DNA of 56,250 bases from Cymbomonas tetramitiformis (taxonomy: Eukaryota > Chlorophyta > Pyramimonadophyceae > Pyramimonadales > Pyramimonadaceae). The stretch spans positions 1 to 56,250 of the forward strand of contig LGRX02030200.1 in assembly GCA_001247695.2 (NCBI GenBank). Direction: 5' to 3'. Shown piece by piece: positions 1 to 11,186 of this stretch; within the stretch, counting starts at the first letter, position 1; each line of letters begins with the position of its first letter. Below the pieces are notes generated by a model, which saw only the letters and a program-made list of their open reading frames with translations, was not told the origin of the DNA and made no database searches. A program made the translations under genes and the position numbers.

Positions 1-281
1 GCTATCTTCAGCCTATGCATAGAATCTGCCGTGAAAAAATGTGCTTCCTCAAGGTACTTTAGCATGGCGCTGCCACATGCTGATCCGTCAGCCAAGAAGA
101 AGCGGTCCGCCAAGTCGGACTCGCGATCCGTGTGGAGAACGTAAGGCGGTGCAAACTGTGCGATCTCGAGGTCAGGATTGATGCCCACTACAGCTAACAA
201 GTCCTTTAAGTCATTGGGATAGTCCCTTGCGAACTCGGCCGAGAGGTTAACAAAGGTTTTCATATCCATATCGCTATCCAT
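1..281 (-). CDS. Partial unknown protein, N-terminal 93 residues
   Basis: An open frame runs on the minus strand from an ATG at 281 off the left edge without a stop. The start is followed at residues 5 and 7 by further methionines (MDSDMDMK). The peptide is mixed acidic and hydrophobic, includes the stretch FVNLSAEFARDYP, and reads like coding sequence. I do not recognise a family. It lies divergently upstream of the transposase-like gene at 803-4254, with a hairpin and a foldback between them, so it may be a second gene of the same mobile element or simply a host gene. It cannot be completed within this window. Confidence 0.45.
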   Translation of the reverse strand, partial: MDSDMDMKTFVNLSAEFARDYPNDLKDLLAVVGINPDLEIAQFAPPYVLHTDRESDLADRFFLADGSACGSAMLKYLEEAHFFTADSMHRLKI

Positions 282-313
282 AAGTGTATTTTGAAAAATA
301 GCTTCTGAAGCGG

Positions 314-369
314 CACTGTCTAGGTAGTCCCCGACCCACATGTTGAGGCCGGGGACCACCTAGACAGTG
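314..369. repeat. Long hairpin (inverted repeat)
   Basis: The arms start CACTGTCTAGGTAGTCCCC and end GGGGACCACCTAGACAGTG. They pair over about 23 bp with one or two mismatches, around a short loop containing CATGTTG. The hairpin lies between the partial minus-strand gene and the foldback at 381-700. Confidence 0.8.
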
Positions 370-380
370 TGGTTGAAAGT

Positions 381-700
381 GTCGGATGCCCGACTAAGCT
401 TCGACGTCTCGTGACTAACTCATGCGATAGTTAGTCACCAGGTGACAGGATCTCGTGACTAACTCATGCGACAGTTAGTCACGAGGTGACAGGATCTCGT
501 GACTAACTATCGCATGAGTTAGTCAGTGACGAGGTGTCAGGACGTCTCGTGACTAACTCATGCGACAGTTAGTCACGAGGTGACAGGATCTCGTGACTAA
601 CTCATGCGATAGTTAGTCAGGAGACGTCCTGACACCTCGTCACTGACTAACTCATGCGAGAGTTAGTCACGAGACGTCGAAGCTTAGTCGGGCATCCGAC
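381..700. repeat. 320-bp foldback made of palindromic repeats
   Basis: The outer arms are inverted copies: GTCGGATGCCCGACTAAGC at 381 is matched by its reverse complement ending at 700. The interior holds about six copies of the self-complementary unit GTGACTAACTCATGCG / AGTTAGTCAC, separated by the spacer GAGGTGACAGGATCTC or GACGTCC. Each small unit can form a hairpin, and the whole block can fold back on itself. It looks like a MITE/foldback element or a complex terminal inverted repeat. No second copy of the arm was seen downstream of the adjacent transposase-like gene. Confidence 0.85.
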
Positions 701-802
701 ACCTCCGACACTTGCCCCAATTCCCTGGCAAAATAGGCTACATGACAACACGAACAACAGTGCATATGAGAAAGGTAAACCCCCTCGCTATTTCACGCAA
801 AA

Positions 803-3800
803 ATGGAAAGTCGTAACGCAAAGCGCGTGTCCAGAAGCATTCAGTTGCAAAAGCAGCGCCAAAATATTGGCGGTTTTTGTGCTTCTGACTTTTCCTGCGG
901 CTGCGCGCAAGCATGCCACAAACAGTTCACTTTCCAGAGTTACGAGAAGAACTACAAGCACAAGGAGATGCTCTCGCAGAAGGAATACGTTGCGGCGATG
1001 CTGTCCACGATCTCTGCTGCATTGGTTTTCGATGTGGAGAGTGGAAAACGCCTTGTGCCGACCCAGGGTACTCCTTTTAAATTCTGCGACAAGCCCGTGT
1101 GCTTAGTCACCTTACGCAACCTTTGGGCGATGCCCGAGTCTTCTTATTATCGATATCTGAAGCGGGTCTTGGAGGAGCGGGAAGTTCCCTCCCGAACACT
1201 CGTGTATTTCAGGAGCCATCAAAGGCAACACCGGATGACACTTGGCAGTACGAGGCATTTAAGGACTGGGCGGTGAGCAACTTGCTCAAAGGTCTGGCGC
1301 AAGAAATGCCTACCGATGGGTCGAAGCAGATCACCCCGATAGACTTTGCCCTGGAGTATAGTTTGTATAAGCAGAGAATGCCTCATCCTGACGCCTTGGT
1401 GAACGAGGCCAAGTTCAGGACATATTGCCGCGACTTTTTTGCCGAGCGTGGCATAACTGTGCGTAAGAAGGTAGAAGTATCCGGGTTATGCTCGACATGC
1501 GACGGGTTTGAGGCAAGAACCAAGGAACTGCGAAGAAGCGATCCTGACCCAGCTGCTTGGGAAGAGTTGAACACGTTGAAGGTGGCTCACGCAAAGACGC
1601 ACAAAAACATGCGAGACTGCTACGATGAACGCCGGCGCGAAGGTGCTGATCCCAATGGTACTATTGACTCAATAGCCTTGGATGGGGCTGCGAATAAGAA
1701 TACGATCGTACCGCATGCACCTCACGCAGTTAAGCATTTGAATGAAAAGAAGCAACACTTCTTTGCCATGCATCTTCAACTGACTATCTTGCATGGCTAT
1801 ATGTTGCTATTTAGTCTGGCGTTTCCATGGAGTGTGGCGAAAGGCGCAAACATGATGTTAACCACGTTATGGAATCTGTTACATCTGGTCGCCACGGGGC
1901 ACGCGGGCGAGCGCTATTTCAGAAAAGAGTTACATCTGCAAGTGGATGGTGGCTCGGAGAACTGGAACCGAAACGTGTTCGGGTTCTGCGCTCTTCTTGT
2001 GCATTACCGAATTTATCAACGGGTAGTGTTGCACCGCCTTATGGTTGGCCATACGCACAACGATGTAGACGGCTGGTTCGGTTTGATGAAGATGTACATA
2101 TTTGGAAAGGACGCCGCCAAGTCAGGGCGTTGGCTCATCACGCTGCGGGAATATATCAGCTGGATCATCTCGTGGCCGGTGAGAATATTCCTGAAGCAAG
2201 TGCACGTACAGGGCTCGCAGCTGGACTTCAAAAAATGGCTCGAACCACATGTCAACTGGAAGTTGACCGGGCACGGTGGCCTGAATCGTGACAAGCACTA
2301 TTTTCATTGGGAGATGGACCAGCATGGTGTCGTTCGAATGAAGTACAAGGGGGGCGACCACATCCCCATGTTCCTTCCCAAAGGAGTTGACGAAGACTTG
2401 AGCAAGGGCCTGGAGGTGATGCGTAGCTATCCCGATTTCGACAGCTCCCCGGAGTTAGAGGAGGTAGTGCCGGTGAAAGCAGACGAGGAGAAGAAAACCA
2501 GGGAAGCGTTTGAGCGTTTGTTGGATCATGGAGACTATCGAGTGACGCGAGAGCAGCAAGATGAGCTACTTAGCTACTTCCCATTGCCTCAGACGAATTC
2601 TGACTATGCGAGCTGGAAGGGTCCTCAGCCCGACCCTCAGCCTTTGTTAGACTTGAGCTTGCTGCACAGCAACGCTTGGCACCAAGCACCTGCTAGGACG
2701 GTCCCTGTTGTGAAGGAAAAGGAGGATGAGGAGACCATTGCCGATGGTGTAAACGTACTGGAAAAGGATCTACCGATCAACGTGGAAGCCATAATTAAGC
2801 GATGCGTGGAACAAGCACGAATTGTACGGGATATCGAATTTTGGTGAGTACCGGCGGTCTTTTGTTTTTTGTTGTTGAGTTTGAGTTTGAGTTTGAGATA
2901 GTAACAAGAGCTTGGCATGTGCAGGTACAACAGACGTGAAACCACGGCGACATTGCAGCATTTGAACTTGGACGTACGCGGCAAAGCTCCTGAGCTCGCT
3001 GCCCGTCTGTTCGAAGCTACAGCGGAAGCTCGGGAAGCATACGATTTGAAGAGGAAAAGGTCCAAAGCAAGGGAAGCTGCCTCGGCAGGTGCAGCTGCGC
3101 CAGTTGCGACTGCTGGCAAAGGACGTGGGAGGGGGCGTGATGGTCACGAACCAAGCGGCAAAGGCCGAGGGCGCCCTGGAGGAGAGGGAGCTCCACGCAC
3201 AGCCCTTGCAACTGCCACTAAAGGTACTGTGGTACCCGGGCCAGCAGGTGGGGACACCGCTGTAGCTCCCGCTGCAGGGAAAGGACGTGGACAAGGGCGT
3301 GAAGGCCGCGCCCGTGGCAGCGGCAAAGGTCGAGGGCGCTCTGGAGGAAAGGGAGCTGCCAGCAGTACACGAGCGGAACCAGTTTCGGCTCCAGGAAATG
3401 GCCGTGGAAGGGGGCGTTCTGATTTTTCGCATGGAGCTGCGAAGCGAGCTGCACCTTCCGCATCTATTTCACCAGGTCAGCACGAACCCCCAAAATCACG
3501 CAGAACGCAGCCCGACACAGAAGCTCCAAACCGCCCTAGAGGTTCGCCTCTGGGATCATCTCCCATTCTGTCCCCACCCCTCAGGAAGACCAAGACTGCC
3601 GAGGGTTCGAAGCCCAAAGGCCCTCGCTGTCTGTTTGCAAGTAAACGAGTACAAGTGGAAGAAGCTCCGCTCATGACTGACGATCGGCCCTCCTCGGACG
3701 ACGAGCTGCCGCTGGCACACCGAGCCTTCCAAAGAGTGCAGGCAAATGCAGTGCAGGTCGAGTCTGATGACAGTTCAGACGAGGATGACACCCCGTTGGC

Positions 3801-4254
3801 ACATCGAGTCTCACCAACAGACTATACCTGTGACATGCTGACCGTAAAGCCTAAGACCTTCGCCGTCACAGCTGCAGGCGGAAACGATCCTGCTGACGAG
3901 TGCTCTTTCACGTTTCCTCTTGCACGGGGTAAGTTATCTCTACCAATGCACTACGTCGAGGTCTTGGAGCTTGATCCCGTCAAGCGCATGGTGCACTGGC
4001 AATTCTGGATTCCTCGCGCAGGACATCTGACAGCCACGTCTAAAAACACCAAACGTACGTTCAAGCAGCGGGACCTTTTGTTTCGTCCAGAGGCGTTCAG
4101 GCGTGGAGGACAGCGGCACCGAGGTTGGCATCCGTTTAGTCCCGACGAAGTGCTAACCTGCTGGGATGAGCGCCAAACCCCACCTGCGGGTGGGATACCT
4201 GGTGGGGAAGAGAAGGAAGAGTTCTTGAAAGTTGTAGTTGATAACACTGAGTAG
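803..4254 (+). CDS. DUF7869-type transposase-like protein (spliced, 3 exons)
   Basis: Three reading frames join into one 1107-residue protein if two introns are removed: 1166-1212 (47 bp, phase 0, GTCTTG...TTTCAG) and 2844-2924 (81 bp, phase 2, GTGAGT...TGCAG). Both lengths restore the frame exactly. Residues 25-60 hold a Cys-rich segment (CASDFSCGCAQAC). The core has SIALDGAANKN (Asp about 278), LQVDGGSENWN (Asp about 366) and GHTHNDVD (400-407), the signature of DUF7869 proteins common in oomycete, algal and sponge transposons. An RNase-H/DDE-like fold is my inference. Exon 3 opens with an SAP-like helix pair (LQHLNLDVRGKAPELAARL), then Gly-Arg-rich GKGRGRGR repeats, acidic stretches and a C-terminal chromo/BAH-like segment (about 3910-4160). 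An upstream in-frame start cannot be excluded. Confidence 0.75.
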
Positions 4255-4879
4255 CTTGTTGATAACAGAGTTGCTTTCCTCATTCAGGATACTTACCTCA
4301 TCGCTGTGCATGGCTGGAGGCCTACGCGACCTATGTAAATTGGGAAACCCTGAGCTGATGAAACTTTTGAGGCCTCAGTCCCTCCCACCACATGTTACCC
4401 GTGGTGGTACCCGTATTCCTTTCTGACATATTACTAACAAAGGTTATTTGTTACCTTCAGTTACTATTGCTGCGATGACTTCTTTACCTATTTTCACAGC
4501 AAACCCTAACCCAACCGCCTGGTCGTAAGCCTAGAAAGTGGTCATCCACCTTACCTGAGCTTTCCCATTTCACTTTTTTCATGAATATGGCATACTTTGT
4601 ATATTATCCTGATGAATTATTGCATATGTCAGCAGATATATCATGTTTTGGTCATATTCATTGAATTACTCTAAATCACCTAGTACGCGGGACTCCGTAA
4701 GCCACAAATCCCTTCAAAAAATGTGCAAAACGGAGGGAAATCGCCATGGTGATTAGTGGGGGTACTTATATATCATATTTATGTGCTAGTTCCACGAAAA
4801 AACCTCGGAAAAATGATACCCCAAAAAATGAGAGTAAAGTGAGAGTAAACCCACTCTCATTTTCGCGAATATTCCGTTT
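4255..4879. other. No gene recognised
   Basis: This AT-rich spacer lies between the transposase-like gene and the truncated 3' end of retroelement 1. No open frame resembles a protein. It holds a short hairpin (GAGAGTAAACCCACTCTC near 4840) and CCCTAA-like fragments. A 3' LTR for element 1 was expected at about 4700-4870 but is not detectable. Confidence 0.5.
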
Positions 4880-5069
4880 CAGCTTCGGTGGAAATAAGCA
4901 TCCTACAGGAGAACCTGTCCTTTCTGGCAGGGTAACTCCTGAAACTAGCAGTCGGTGAGGCATACTGCAGAATACAGATGCAGTTAAAACCCTAAATTAA
5001 GCCCATCTTGGGGCAACCTGAACCAACAGCATCACAATCTGGAGGCAGGCTAATTCAATCTCGTCAACT

Positions 5070-7419
5070 CTAGCCACGTCGAGAGTGCCCGGGAGAGCCG
5101 GTGCCTCTGTTACAGCGCCCAGGAGAGTTGGCACCACTGTTTGGTAAATCATGCGTAGAGCAAATTGAGAAAATTGAGAATGTGCCGATGTCGCCGTAGC
5201 CGGTTGCACCGGGTGCAACCAGTCGGGCCCGGTGCTGGATTGAAGAAGAAGGTTCATCCCCGGTCCCCCCGCCCCAGGCGGGTGGCACGTAGACCGGCGA
5301 TGGCGGAGCACCACCCGGCGAGGGCGGCACGGTGACAATCGGAGCCGCTACGGGCGGCTGCGAGGGACCCGGGTACCACGTCCAAAGGGTGCCGAGGTAA
5401 CCGCCATGATCGTTGGGGTACCATCCCTCCGGGCGCCAATAGAGCGCCGGCGGGACGGCTGTGGGCGTCAGCACACCAGCACCACCGACCTCGTCGCCGG
5501 TGTGTTCCGGTGTTGCCGATGATGCTTGCGTGGAGCGATCTCGGGAAGGTATGGCAGTTGCACAGACAACGAACAGCAAGCAGACTGCGAGAGATGTGAG
5601 GGCGGAGAACCCAAAACCCATCGGTAGTCTGCCGCATCCCAAGGCCCGCCGTGGTGGCGGGAGACACTCGTCGTCATCCTCGGAGTCGTCTGCTGCCACT
5701 GAAACCGAGTCCACGGGCGCAACGGTCCCCATGCTGTGCATCGCAAGGGCCGGCTCCGGTCCCGTGAGGTCCAAGTTGACCGCGAACTTGTCCATGAAGG
5801 ACATGTGCGGCTCGTGCGCTTGCAACGCGCTGACGGGGTACATCCCCTCGTCGGACACCACCGACTGCGGAGCGGAGGGCGGTGCTGGCGGCGGTGGCAC
5901 GACCAGAGCGTCGGCATGGATCTCGTCATGGACCTTGAAGGTGTTGATGTTCACAACACCACCAACCGCGCAAACCCCGAAGCGGGTGTCAGCGGGCTGG
6001 CGGCACTCCAGATACTCGTCGATGGTGTCGGGCACCTGCTCCTCGGCGACAGCGAAGGAGAAGGCGGAGACGGTGTCGTAGAGCTCTGGTTTGCCGTCTG
6101 CAATGTAGCAGACGGCGTCGAAACGAGCGGCGTCGTTGTTGTCCATGGCGTTCTGAAACAGCGTGGCGAAGACGTCATTCTCGTTGTCCGCAACGCTGAA
6201 GCCGTGTGCGCCAACATGTCCGCGTGGCCCGCCGTTCGGGCAGTCCCGATGCCAATGCTTTTTCGCCGTAGCGGAGCATGCCGGGTTCCGGCACAAAGGA
6301 ACGAACGTACCGGTGGGTTTGTGGAAAGCCACTTTCCCAGAAGACTTCCCACGCAAAGATTGCGGGAAGTTGCCGTGCTCGGGAAGAGGCTTCGCCGCGA
6401 AGCGGACTCCGTCACCATGTCCACCTCGTCCGATGGCGTTTGCGGGTCGTGAAGCCCTTCGTGTCGTCGATACGGTTGTGAAGGGCCTTGATCTCTTTCT
6501 TCATGTCGAAGAGCTGGTCGCGGAGCTCGCTGAAGATGGTCTTGTAGTCCTCGTCGTCGCTGTGTCCAGTCAGGGCGAGGGCGGAGTACTCGCGCGCAGC
6601 AGCCGGGACGTGCGAGTCCGTCCCGTGTTGTGCGTAGCACTCACGGGTCCATTGCTGAATGGTGGCAAGAGACTCCGCCGCACGCTGGTCGTGCAACAGA
6701 AGCCGGTTGACGACCGGGGCGTAGAAAATCGGGTCGAGGGCCTTGGTGTATAGGGACTTGACCTCCATGTCATCAAGGGTGCTCTTTCGTCGAGCGGACC
6801 GGAGAGCGGCGTTGAAGGCGGCGATAGTCCGCGACGGGTCGAACTGGGTGATCTTGATGGCCAGAAGGTCTGCGGTGCCCTGAAAGGGTCCGCCGGAATC
6901 CAGAAGCATCCTGGCGATCTCCAGCAACACCCGTTTCCCATCAAACGGGTGTGCCTCCGCCGAAGACTCCATCCAGTCTGCCGCGGGCGACACCGGAGCG
7001 ATAATGTACTCAAGTGTCGAGAACAACAGCTTGTTCGCCTCAGCGCGGACGGGCAGGGTGGCATCCTCTACTAAGTCGAACAGGGAAGAAAACGCGTCCT
7101 CCTCAGTGACGAAAATGTCCCGTCGCGGCAGAACCAGACGGGCGAAGACGGAGCCGACGCCCGACTCCGTACCGTGAAAACGCCCATGTTTGTCGTCGTA
7201 CACCTTCTTGATGACGAGCTTGGCGGCACGCTCGTCGAAGGATTCCTTCGCCAGACGTCTGACCGCGTCGAGGAACATTGCCCCTGCCGATTGGGCAGCC
7301 GGCGCAGCCGCAACCGTAGGGGTGGCTGGTGTGGTTGCATGTCTGGCTGCGGCATCGTCAAAAATGGTAACTAGTGAGCGGCGTGCGGCCGCAGCGTGCG
7401 ATCTCGTAGAAGTACCCAT
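5070..7419 (-). pseudogene. Gag-like protein of element 1 (one frameshift)
   Basis: Two adjacent minus frames, 7419 to about 6412 and about 6430 to 5070, match end to end with the Gag of element 2, so a single indel near 6410-6440 breaks the gene. The N-terminal part (MGTSTRS, then about 300 helical residues) resembles a capsid region. It is followed by a knuckle-like C-x4-C-x6-H-W-H-x2-C ending HWHRDCPNGG, a proline- and acid-rich linker, the motif GCGRLPMGFGF, and a hydrophobic segment (LTSLAVCLLFVVCATA) predicted to cross a membrane. The tail is Pro/Gly/Tyr-rich. The start is at the position equivalent to those of elements 2 and 3, about 400 bp after the LTR. A programmed shift is possible, but no slippery site was seen. 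Confidence 0.8.
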
Positions 7420-7800
7420 GATGAAATGGCTACAGAGACAGGGTGAGGCGAATAATGCGAGGCGAGGCTAACGGTCTGGGCGACGGCTTGCGAGTTGCGG
7501 CGGGTCGTCGAGGATAAATCGGGGAAACCGCAAATAATACGCGGTCGTGTGGGACGAAAGGATGCGATCAATGTCGGACGGTGTACTACAGTAGTGACCA
7601 GAAACAACAAAATCCAGCCCAACGATACTGCACGGAAAATAAATCTGCCGTAACGCGCGTCCCAGTCACGTCCAATCAACCGCACGTCCGTAACCGAGCC
7701 ATACCGCCCATACCGAAAACCTCTCTAACCGGCGGGTCCTCACCCCATCTCAAGCGTCGGTGTTTAGCCAATCATGGCCAAAGTCGCAGTGTAAAATTAA

Positions 7801-7815
7801 GAGTGCGTGGGACCA
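7801..7815 (-). promoter_or_regulatory. Primer-binding site candidate, element 1
   Basis: On the minus strand TGGTCCCACGCACTC lies four bases inside the LTR end. Elements 2 and 3 have the related TGGCCCCACTCACTC and TGGCCCCATCCACGC at the same place. This is the expected position and TGG start for a tRNA primer site. The primer tRNA is not identified. Confidence 0.55.
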
Positions 7816-7819
7816 AACC

Positions 7820-7862
7820 TGCTGAATATATCAGCTGGACTGTATATTCGGTGAGATAGATA
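7820..7862 (-). repeat. Element 1 5' LTR, inner fragment
   Basis: This is the end of the minus-strand 5' LTR (finishing ATTCAGCA), cut by insertion of element 2 at the AGATA target (7858-7862). The remainder is at 14701-14826. Joined, the LTR is about 169 bp, starts TGCTGGAAGTGACG and ends CA. Confidence 0.8.
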
Positions 7863-8043
7863 TGCTGGAACAGTCACACCGCTTGCTTTGTGACTCTTCC
7901 TATAGTAGTGTGTATGACTGTCACCCGAACCCGAACCCTAACTGTTTATGCCCGTTATATCGGGTTAACTTATCAGCTTTAATAGATTCTGAGAAAACCT
8001 TCGCTGAGTGAATATATCCCGAGTCCTAGGGGTATATCCAACA
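7863..8043 (+). repeat. Element 2 5' LTR
   Basis: This 181-bp repeat begins TGCTGGAACAGTCACACC and ends ATATCCAACA, the usual TG...CA ends. It carries ACCCGAACCCGAACCCTAA. The partner is at 14515-14695. Confidence 0.95.
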
Positions 8044-8047
8044 GGTT

Positions 8048-8062
8048 TGGCCCCACTCACTC
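8048..8062 (+). promoter_or_regulatory. Primer-binding site candidate, element 2
   Basis: TGGCCCCACTCACTC begins four bases after the 5' LTR. It matches the sites of elements 1 and 3 in position and in most bases. Confidence 0.55.
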
Positions 8063-10612
8063 TTTATTCAGACACTGCGTAGTTTGGCCATGTCAGGCTA
8101 AACACCGACGCTTGAGATGGAGTGAGGGGCTTCTCTAGAGGCGCGGCGGAGCGGTATGGCCTAGTTACGTGGCTGGTTGATTGGACTTACGGAGAGCTCG
8201 GGCTCGTGGCTGCTTGATTTTCCCGTTCTACGCGTTGGTAAACGTTGGAATTTTGGTCGGATCCGACACCAAGTTCCTTGGCCGCGTTGTTTAATCTACA
8301 TGCACGTTTGGGGAGTCTTTTACGCCGCAGCTTTCCTTCTTTTCCTCGACAACCGCCTTACGACTTTTGGCCGCCGCTCCTTCCGCACCTCGCCACATTT
8401 TCCCTCACTTCGTCTCTATAGTCTTCTACATCATGGTTGCGACTAGATTAAATCCAGTATGGCGTCACGCCGACGCTCGCTAGCTACAATTTTCGACTCC
8501 GCTGCCGCACGTAATTCCGTCACGCCGGCTACGCCGGCGCCTGCTGGTGTTCCAGCTGCGAACTCCGCACAAGCTGTTTTCTTGGCTGGTGTTCGCACGC
8601 TCACCCGTGAGCGGTTCGACGAGAGCGTGGCGAAGCACGTGATCCGGAAATGTTTCCGTGAGAAGCATGACCGATTCACGGGAACGGAGTCCAACGCGCA
8701 GGTGCTTCTCTCCAAGCTGGTGCCTGCTCTCCAGGAGGCGTTCGAGGTGCAGGATGCTTTGTTTGCGCCAATGTTCGACTTGGAGGACTCCACGTTGGCC
8801 GTACGTCCCGAGGCCAACAAGCAAGCTCCTCTTCTCAACTCTCGAGCTCATTGTGTGTCCCGCCTCTCCAGCGGGTGACTGGCTCGAGGCGTCTGCTACC
8901 TTGCAACCTATGGACGGCAAGCGAGCCCTGCTGGAGCTCGCACGGCGTCTGCTGGACTCCGGTGCACCCTTCCAGGGGACATCGGACCTCCTTGGCGTCC
9001 GCTTTAAGGCCCACACCGACCCGTCCGAATCCATCACGGACTTCAACGCGGCCTTACGGTCCGCCAAGAGGCGCAACACTCTCGACGATGACGAGGTGAA
9101 GGAGCTGTTCCTCGCGGCGCTGGACCCAGGGATTCTACGCGCCGGTGGTGTCACGACTCTTCACGCACCAGCAGCGGGCGGCCGTGGACCTCCTCACCAT
9201 TCAGCAATGGGTCCTCGAGTGCTACGCCCGACACGTGGCAGCCGGTACGCACACTGCCTCGTTCACCTTGTCCGCGGCAGCCGTGGCCACTGACGGCGAC
9301 ACCTCGCAGCTGTCCGACCTCACGGCCATCATCCTCGACGTGAAGCGGCAGCTGAAGGTCCTCACGGACAAGGTCAACGGGCGGGGTTTTACCCCGCGGG
9401 CGGACAAGAACAAGATCGGCAACGGGGGAGGCGGCTCCGGTGTTCGTTTTGCAGCAGGTGACCTCCCGACGGGGGGGAACTGGCCGCAGTCGCAGGTGAG
9501 GAAGCGCGTTGCTTTCCACAAAGGGAGCGGTGACTTCATCCCGTTCTGCCAAAACTCGACGTGCAAGAAAGACGAGTCGCGGCACTGGCACCGTGACTGC
9601 CCGAACGGCGGCAAGCATGGAGCTGGGGGAAGCTTCCACAGCTTCTCCCTCGGTGACATCGAGAACGACTTGCTGGCGGAGCAGTTTCAGGAGGCCATGG
9701 ACGAGCACGACGGCGCGCGGTTCGATGCGCTTTGCCTTCTGGCAGGGGGCAAGCCGGAGATGCTCGACGGCGTTTCGGCGTATTCCTTCGGGATCGAGCC
9801 GGAGCGGGAAGACGGTGCGTTGCAGGAATTCCTGCCCTACTGCCAGCCTGCCACCCACATGGGCGGCTTCACGGTCGGTGGTGTCGAGAGCGGGATCTCG
9901 GCTGCCGCTTGCACGCATGTCCGGGAGGACCCACCGCCGGCTCCACCGCCGGCGGCAATCGAGCATGTTTACCCGGGCGAGTCGGAGGCGTCCGACACCG
10001 GTGACATGATGCCGGTGGACCCCATGCACGCGCACGAGCCCGACCTCTGCTTTGCGGACAAGATCGCACGGATGGGGGGACTCTCGATCACGGCTGAGGG
10101 CAAGGACTTCGCGATGCGGTACATGCACGCCGAGTCGGAGACCGACTCTTGCGACGGCGACGTAGACGACTCTGCAGCTGGGTGTGACTCTATTGCCGGT
10201 GAGGATGCGGTCCCGCGCCCTACAGCATCTCGTCCGGGATGCGGTGCACCGCCTTGGGGGTTTGCCCGCTCTTCGGCGATTGCGGTAATGCTTTGTGCGT
10301 TCTTTTGTGTATGCGCCACCGCGGCGCCACTCACAGCTGCCGCCCCTGGCGAGGCATGTGCACCGGACCACACCGGCCTGGAGGTCGGTGGTGCTGCTGA
10401 GACAACCAACAACGAACCTACATTCACTTTTGCGGCGCCGGCTGCTATTCCGCCGCATCGGCAGACACGGTATCGGGAGCTGCGACAGGGGTTCCACACT
10501 CTCCGCAATGTCCCGCGGCCACCATGGCTGTATAATCCCGACCCTGATTATGTTCCACAGTCACCACCTTACCCGCCACCGCCGTACTCGTCCGATGACG
10601 AGGAGCAGAGCT

Positions 10613-10867
10613 TACCGGAATATCCTAGTTCACTAGATATCAGAGGGTCCCGAACTGTGTGGATAAATTGTGATAAGATAATAAACCCTAAGCTAGATAT
10701 ACCCGGAACGGTCTCACAACGGTCTCGGATACTAGCCTACCTGTGACACAGCGTGTGTCACAGCACGAACCTATAGATCAGTCAGCGGTCCAGTGTTGGT
10801 CCTAGGGGTCTGTCATAGGGGCCTGCACCGGGACTCCCAGTCAGGGCTGCCTATACAGATTCCAGCA
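10613..10867 (-). repeat. Element 3 3' LTR
   Basis: This 255-bp repeat reads identically to 13886-14140 by eye. It contains the short palindrome TGACACAGCGTGTGTCA (10743-10759) and two tandem ACGGTCTC motifs. Confidence 0.95.
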
Positions 10868-10892
10868 CACCACCCCAGCACTGTGGGTGGTG
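10868..10892 (-). repeat. CACCAC...GTGGTG hairpin at the 3' LTR junction
   Basis: The inverted repeat CACCAC...GTGGTG directly abuts the 3' LTR. Element 2 has the same arrangement at 14498-14514, immediately before its 3' LTR at 14515. The GGTGGTG arm occupies the place of a polypurine tract. Confidence 0.65.
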
Positions 10893-11186
10893 ACTGTCTA
10901 GGAGAGTCAGAATGTTAAGATAAGTTAGGGTGGAGCTAGGGTGACAAACCTAACTGCTAATTCAACTGTGCAATTCTGATACACAAATTGAAACCCTCTA
11001 GCCGGCACAAGTGCAGAAACACACAGGCATACAGGTCCTGCTAAACTACTGAAAGGCACGGTGCCAGCAAGTCAGATTAACGGATATAAGGAGTCAAAGT
11101 AAAAGCCAATTGAAGACCATGTTGAGGTCAAAGCACACCTCAGCACACCACCAGAAGGTGGTGCACCGCCAGAACCAGAAATAAAA

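Larger units (their letters stand above)
4880..7862 (-). mobile_element. Retroelement 1, Gag-only LTR element (left part)
   Basis: This minus-strand element is split by element 2. Its 5' LTR is in two pieces (7820-7862 and 14701-14826). A 400-bp leader (7420-7819) follows, then a frameshifted gag (5070-7419), then a 3' UTR sharing CCCTGCCAGAAAGGACAGG and TTTCCACCG with element 2. Similarity stops near 4880 and no 3' LTR follows, so the 3' end is lost or replaced. No pol is present. Confidence 0.8.

Noticed and set aside
381..700. CRISPR-like array of regularly repeated short units
   Set aside because: The units are palindromic, spacers are near-identical rather than unique, the whole block is itself an inverted repeat, and the genome is eukaryotic.
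1099..1276. Programmed frameshift joining the two N-terminal frames of the DUF7869 gene
   Set aside because: A 47-bp GT...TTTCAG intron restores the frame exactly and the second junction in the gene is also a canonical intron. Splicing is simpler.
7920..7945. Telomeric repeat (ACCCGAACCCTAA) as sign of a chromosome end
   Set aside because: Only two or three units, present in both LTRs of element 2 at identical positions, so it is LTR sequence.
9151..10497. Long minus-strand ORF of 448 codons opposite the element 2 gag
   Set aside because: It is the antisense shadow of a GC-rich coding frame, with Arg/His-rich composition and no domain. The plus frame has homologues in elements 1 and 3.
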